Part shown: piece by piece, positions 60,324 through 64,000 of the stretch | Layout: each line of letters begins with the position of its first letter | How positions within the stretch are numbered: position 1 is the first letter of the stretch | Assembly (NCBI GenBank): GCA_902776375.1 | Contig: CACYPV010000001.1 | Location: forward strand, 48,600-112,599 | Length of the DNA stretch: 64,000 bases | Direction of reading: 5' to 3' | Source: an uncultured Ruminococcus sp. | GTDB taxonomy: Bacteria > Bacillota > Clostridia > Oscillospirales > Acutalibacteraceae | The notes under the pieces: generated by a model | Told to the model about the DNA's origin: nothing | The model's database searches: none | Seen by the model: only the letters and a program-made list of their open reading frames with translations | Position numbers and translations under genes: made by a program

Positions 60324-61973
60324 ATGTCATTGTGTATGGGTTGCATGCAGGAAATCGGCGACGAAAAAGTTTGCCCTAACTGCGGATTTGACAACAGCGA
60401 AAAGCAGCAGGCTCCGTTCTTGCCTTATGGCACGGTGCTTGCCAACAGGTACATCGTCGGCACGGGTATAGACACCAACGGTGAAAGCACGCGTTATCTC
60501 GGCTTTGACCAGCAGACCGGCGACGTTATCATTATCTGCGAGTTTCTTCCTATCGGCTTATTCATCCGCCGCGAGGATGAGATCGAGGTAAGGGTCAATT
60601 ACGAGAACCGCAATACCTTCAATAAGCTCAAGGACGACTTCATCAACTATTATCGCGTTTTGTCCGAGCTGCGCGAGCTTTCGGCGCTCATGAATGTGCA
60701 TAATATGTTCGAGGAGAACAACACCGCCTACGTTATTGAGGAAAACGAGGATCTCATCCCGTTTGAGGAGTATGTAGAGCGCAGCAACGGCAGTTTGGAA
60801 TGGGATATCGCCCGTCCGCTGTTTATGCCCGTTATCTCCGCGCTGGAGGCTATGCATAAGCGCGGCGTCGGTCACTACGCGATCTCCCCAAAGAATATGT
60901 ATATCACCGCGCAGGGCAAAATAAAGATTTCGGGCTTTGCCACCGAAAGCGAGCGCAAGCGCGGCACTCCGCTCAAGTCACAGCTCTTCTCGGGCGCGGC
61001 TGCTCCCGAGCAGTATGAAGAAAACTTCCCGCTTGACGATATCACCGATATCTACGGCTTCTGCGCCACTCTGTTCTATTCGCTGACAGGCCGTCTGCCT
61101 AAGAGCGCTCCCGAGCGCCTCAAGGACAGCCGCCTTCTTATGAGCACCAACACCGTAAAGCGTCTGCCGCCTCATGTCGTTTCGGCTCTTGCCAACGGTT
61201 TGCAGGTCGAGCGTGAAAATCGTATCACCGATTTTGACGAGCTGCGTGCACAGCTTTCAGTTGCCCATACCGCGAAGGCTATCCAGGACGAGATCTCCCG
61301 CACAGCCAGCATGAATATCCCGCGCGAGGCTAAGGAGAAAAACGAAAGACGCGGCTTGCCGCCGATCTCTATAACGATCATCGCCGCGGCGGTCACCGCT
61401 GTCATCCTTGTGGTTGTCGGTCTTTTGATTTATCCGCATATCGACTTCTCAGGCGGTTCGTCAAAACAATCCTCCAGCCAGCCTGCCACCGAGGTCACCG
61501 AGTGGACGGGAGCTACCGTTCCGAATTATCTCGGTAAAACCTACGAGGACGCTCTTAAAGAGGTTCAAAACGACGCTTCAATAACGCTTCTCAGAAATTA
61601 CACCGACGAGTTCAGCAACGACTACAAAGAGGGCACTATCATGACCCAGAACCCGCCTGCGGGCTCGCATGTAACGCCCGAGGACGCTGCTTCAGGAATC
61701 ACCATCAGCCTTACCGTGAGCAAGGGCGCGCAGATGCGCGAGCTTCCTGCCGTAGAGGGCATGGCGCTGGAAAAAGCTTCTGAGGATATCGCAAAGCAGG
61801 GCTTGCTGGGCACAGCCGAGTACGCTTACGACAGCAAGTACGCCGAGGGCATAGTTGTCGGCTACAAGGACAAGAACGCCGGCGAGACCGTTGAGTACGG
61901 CACGAATGTTGTTCTTATCGTAAGCAAGGGCAAGGAGCCCGTGGCTACCGAGTCTTATGATTACTACGATTAA
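60324..61973 (+). CDS. Zinc-ribbon/pseudokinase/PASTA membrane protein
   Basis: A 549-residue protein. A zinc ribbon covers 4-20 (Cys4, 7, 17, 20), a kinase-fold domain about 30-300, a membrane helix about 347-372, and two PASTA-like domains about 395-535. Catalytic residues are lost: the VAIK Lys is Cys72 (VIIICEFLP), HRD is His184-Tyr-Ala (HYAISPKN), and the DFG Asp is Gly204 (ISGFA). It is thus a pseudokinase. It ends in YDYYD, like the acidic Tyr tail of PrkC 3.4 kb upstream. GGAGTGA precedes the ATG. It might bind muropeptides and modulate PrkC. Confidence 0.88.
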   Translation: MSLCMGCMQEIGDEKVCPNCGFDNSEKQQAPFLPYGTVLANRYIVGTGIDTNGESTRYLGFDQQTGDVIIICEFLPIGLFIRREDEIEVRVNYENRNTFNKLKDDFINYYRVLSELRELSALMNVHNMFEENNTAYVIEENEDLIPFEEYVERSNGSLEWDIARPLFMPVISALEAMHKRGVGHYAISPKNMYITAQGKIKISGFATESERKRGTPLKSQLFSGAAAPEQYEENFPLDDITDIYGFCATLFYSLTGRLPKSAPERLKDSRLLMSTNTVKRLPPHVVSALANGLQVERENRITDFDELRAQLSVAHTAKAIQDEISRTASMNIPREAKEKNERRGLPPISITIIAAAVTAVILVVVGLLIYPHIDFSGGSSKQSSSQPATEVTEWTGATVPNYLGKTYEDALKEVQNDASITLLRNYTDEFSNDYKEGTIMTQNPPAGSHVTPEDAASGITISLTVSKGAQMRELPAVEGMALEKASEDIAKQGLLGTAEYAYDSKYAEGIVVGYKDKNAGETVEYGTNVVLIVSKGKEPVATESYDYYD

Positions 61974-61998
61974 GGCTGCACAATAAAAATGAAACATG

Positions 61999-62040
61999 GG
62001 GCTGTCGCAAATCGAAAGATTTGGCGGCAGCCTTTTGTCT
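61999..62040 (+). terminator. Terminator formed by the left end of the IS
   Basis: GGCTGTCGCAAATC and GATTTGGCGGCAGCC form a 14-bp stem with one bulged G and a GAAA loop, followed by TTTTGTCTT. It likely ends pseudokinase transcripts and shields the IS from read-through. Confidence 0.75.
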
Positions 62041-62140
62041 TGAATGGATTATTGAAAATAAAGATTGCAACAGCGCACAACAAATTAGAGGGTGGAGTTT
62101 TCCACTCTCTTTTTGCTTGATGTTGAAAGATTTAGCGGAT

Positions 62141-63685
62141 TTACGCAGCCTCCTTTTCAAACAATTCTAAACCTAAACGTTTGTCAAAAGTTCGGTTCCA
62201 AAGTTTCTTGATGTTAAATGCGAACGCAAGCAGGAAAATTTGTGTTTCAGTCTTTACCTTGCTGCGCACGAAAAAGCGTCTGAAATCGCGGTCTTGCTTC
62301 AATACTCCGAAAGCACCTTCAACCTGAATGGAACGGTTCACACGCAGCAGTATTCCTTCTTCGGTAGTGATACGTTTAGTCGCTTTCGCCTTTTGCTGCG
62401 CCATTGTTTTGGAGAATTCGACCTTGCGGTTTTCGTACTTTCCCTTGTAACATTTTTTGCGATGGCTGCAGCCTTCGCAGCTTTCGCATATGTAATGGCT
62501 TTTCACTAACTCATATCCGTTTTGCGTTTTTCGTTTGCTGTCGTAGGCGTGATTTAGTTTCTTCCCGTTGGGACAGGTGAAAAAGTCGCCGATTTCATCA
62601 TAGCTGAGGTTTTCAACGCGGTAAATGTTCTGCTTGTATTTGCGTGTTTTGCGGATTTCATAGTCGGCTGGCTTGATGTATGCGTTTTGCCTGTTCTTCT
62701 CCAAATATGTATAGTTTTCTTCGCTGGCGTAACCCGCGTCCGCGATGACGTTGTCGTACTTTCTTCCGGTGTTTTTTCTCAATCTTTCCAGAAACGGTAT
62801 CAGCGTGGTAGTGTCTGTCGGATTTGGAAACAAACTCACACCGACAATGTACTCGCTCTCAACGCCTATTTGAACGTTGTATGCCGGCTTGAGCTGACCG
62901 TTCCGCATGTGATCTTCTTTCATCCGCATAAAGGTCGCGTCAAGGTCGGTTTTGGAATAGCTGTTTCGATCGCCGAGTATCGCTAAGTTTTCGTGGTATC
63001 GGTTGATCCTCTCGAGATACTCATAAATGCGGTCATAATCTCTCTGCAAATCCGATTTCCGCTTGCCTTTACCGTAGACAAATTCGATTCCGAGCAGATT
63101 TCTTGTTGTCAACAAAAACTCCACAACATCTGTTATTGAAGCCGTTTCGGACAGTCCGTATTTTCGGCAAAGCTCGGGCAGTTCGAAGTTGATTTTTGCA
63201 TTGAGCTTGTGCAAATTCTTTTCCACCGATTTTGCCCAGACAAAAGTGTAGCGATTGGCGTTTGCCTCGATTTTCGTGCCGTCGATGAAGATGTTGCGGA
63301 ATTGAATCTCACCAAGCTCGTGCAGCTTTTCGATGAGCTGAAAGAATAAATCCTCGATGACGCCGGTAAGCCTTTCGTTTTGAAAACGTGCAAATGTTGA
63401 ATGGTCGGGCGCAGGCTGACCTTGCAGCAGCCACATGAATCGGATATCGGTTTTGCAGGCGTGTTCGATCGCTCGGCTGGAGTAAATGCCGTTCATATAT
63501 GCAAATACAAGAATCTCAAAAAGGACAACAGGATCAATCATTCGCCAATGCCTGAGATATGCGTCGTACAAACGTGTGTAATCCAATGTGTCACAGATTT
63601 CTGCCATTTTCCATACCGGATCGTTCTCATCGATTAAAATTTCAAAATTTAACGGCAAAACCAGTTGATTTCTTAAAACTTTCAT
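62141..63685 (-). CDS. IS1182-family DDE transposase
   Basis: A 514-residue transposase. An N-terminal helical region (Tnp DUF772-like, PDHSTFARFQNERL) is followed by the catalytic DDE parts: IFIDGTKIEAN (first Asp), VIADAGYASEENY (second Asp), and VEGAFGVLKQDRDF (Glu). A zinc-like Cys cluster lies near residue 405 (CESCEGCSHRKKCY). The ATG at 63685 is chosen; an in-frame start 39 bases earlier overlaps the promoter. No frameshift or stop interrupts it. Confidence 0.93.
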   Translation of the reverse strand: MKVLRNQLVLPLNFEILIDENDPVWKMAEICDTLDYTRLYDAYLRHWRMIDPVVLFEILVFAYMNGIYSSRAIEHACKTDIRFMWLLQGQPAPDHSTFARFQNERLTGVIEDLFFQLIEKLHELGEIQFRNIFIDGTKIEANANRYTFVWAKSVEKNLHKLNAKINFELPELCRKYGLSETASITDVVEFLLTTRNLLGIEFVYGKGKRKSDLQRDYDRIYEYLERINRYHENLAILGDRNSYSKTDLDATFMRMKEDHMRNGQLKPAYNVQIGVESEYIVGVSLFPNPTDTTTLIPFLERLRKNTGRKYDNVIADAGYASEENYTYLEKNRQNAYIKPADYEIRKTRKYKQNIYRVENLSYDEIGDFFTCPNGKKLNHAYDSKRKTQNGYELVKSHYICESCEGCSHRKKCYKGKYENRKVEFSKTMAQQKAKATKRITTEEGILLRVNRSIQVEGAFGVLKQDRDFRRFFVRSKVKTETQIFLLAFAFNIKKLWNRTFDKRLGLELFEKEAA

Positions 63686-63728
63686 TGTATAATTAACCTG
63701 CTTTCTGTGTGGTTTTCTTAGCACTTAA

Positions 63729-63757
63729 ATTATACTATGAAAGCACTGACCGGGCAA
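63729..63757 (-). promoter_or_regulatory. Transposase promoter
   Basis: On the minus strand TTGCCC (63752-63757) and TATAAT (63729-63734), 17-base spacer. The -35 box lies inside an inverted repeat (ACCGGG/CCCGGT, about 63748-63777). Confidence 0.65.
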
Positions 63758-63790
63758 CCCTTTCGGGCTACCCGGTCTTTTGCTTTTTTT
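63748..63790 (+). terminator. Inverted repeat with plus-strand T-tract near the right IS end
   Basis: GACCGGG and CCCGGTC pair, with further CCC/GGG pairing, followed by TTTTGCTTTTTTT on the plus strand. It may end transcripts leaving the IS. Confidence 0.6.
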
Positions 63791-63885
63791 GCGGAGCTTA
63801 ATGCGACAGCCCCTTTTTATTTGACCGATATTACGGATAATTATTGTAAGGTAATAAGTAACCGCTTAATAACCACCCCCCTGAC

Positions 63886-63918
63886 ATAAACAAACCCTCC
63901 ACAGTAAGCAGAGGGTTT
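63886..63918 (-). terminator. Terminator of the last minus-strand ORF
   Basis: AAACCCTC and GAGGGTTT form an 8-bp stem. The minus strand continues with GTTTGTTTATG, about 20 bases after the ORF's stop. Confidence 0.6.
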
Positions 63919-63935
63919 GCGTACATATATTGTAA

Positions 63936-64000
63936 TTATTCATCAGACGATGACGTCGGTTTTGTGCGCCGGACGATGGACTGCTTCATCTCTTCGCTCC
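63936..64000 (-). CDS. 3' end of an unknown gene (partial)
   Basis: An open minus-strand frame enters from the window edge and ends at TAA (63936-63938). The visible residues are SEEMKQSIVRRTKPTSSSDE. The downstream terminator supports a real gene end. Too short to identify. Confidence 0.4.
   Translation of the reverse strand, partial: SEEMKQSIVRRTKPTSSSDE

Larger units (their letters stand above)
61998..63813 (-). mobile_element. IS1182-like insertion sequence, apparently intact
   Basis: A 1,816-bp element bounded by 12-bp perfect inverted repeats, GGGGCTGTCGCA (61998-62009) and TGCGACAGCCCC (63802-63813). It carries a single full-length transposase on the minus strand. No target-site duplication is evident, since flanking bases differ. 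The left end reads as a transcription terminator for incoming plus-strand transcripts. Confidence 0.88.

Overview
The window looks like chromosomal DNA of a low-to-mid GC Gram-positive anaerobe of the class Clostridia, most likely a Ruminococcus-type member of the Oscillospiraceae. The reasons are the conserved Firmicute gene order from yicC/remA/gmk to rsgA and a thiamine pyrophosphokinase, recA-recX, a SigH-like sigma factor, a LytTR/DUF3021 pair, sortase-type and lipobox signals, and two secreted proteins ending in type I dockerins. No rRNA, tRNA or CRISPR array was seen. The organism assignment is inference.

Layout. 1-6.9 kb (+): the 3' end of a sortase-anchored surface protein, an LCP cell-wall ligase with a natural ten-histidine run, ilvD, and a heterodimeric ABC exporter. 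6.9-11.9 kb (+): a promoter preceded by direct repeats that look like a LytTR operator, then a Cys-rich small ORF, a LytTR regulator, a DUF3021 membrane protein, a lipoprotein, a 58-residue membrane peptide and a 997-residue secreted dockerin protein, probably one transcription unit. 11.9-19.3 kb (-): an EF-G-like GTPase, an orphan papain-like protein, the glycolytic operon pgk-tpiA-gpmI, and trmL. 19.4-27 kb: cell-envelope genes (M23 peptidase, GH25 lipoprotein, L,D-transpeptidase, MFS-like protein), an unknown protein made of a duplicated module, and a cassette of three small membrane proteins, one with eight KQES repeats.

27-43 kb (-): polysaccharide deacetylase, cysS, pgsA, rimO, recX, recA, prmC, a DUF1385 protein, a two-component system with an upstream lipoprotein, trmB, NIF3, trmK, a DUF1858 protein and comM. 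43.2-44.2 kb (+): a SigH-like sigma factor and a zinc-ribbon protein. 44.4-58.4 kb (+): the housekeeping cluster yicC, remA, gmk, rpoZ, priA, def, fmt, a zinc metallopeptidase, rsmB, rlmN, prpC, prkC, rsgA and thiamine pyrophosphokinase; coaBC and rpe, present in the Bacillus version, are absent here. 58.5-62 kb (+): a CotH-dockerin protein and a zinc-ribbon/pseudokinase/PASTA protein. 62-63.8 kb: an apparently intact IS1182-like element. The window ends in the 3' end of a minus-strand ORF.

The signal I find most unusual lies between genes. Several intergenic spaces hold runs of 7-bp repeats in two arms whose units can pair with each other: three copies of a GCTAGA/TCTAGC type inside the housekeeping cluster, and other loci with different heptads but the same layout. 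A second family of REP-like palindromes ending in CCCCTACG is scattered between genes of the 14-32 kb part. Other leads are the LytTR-controlled secreted dockerin operon, a pseudokinase that may partner PrkC, and a hairpin that hides the ribosome binding site of the deacetylase gene.
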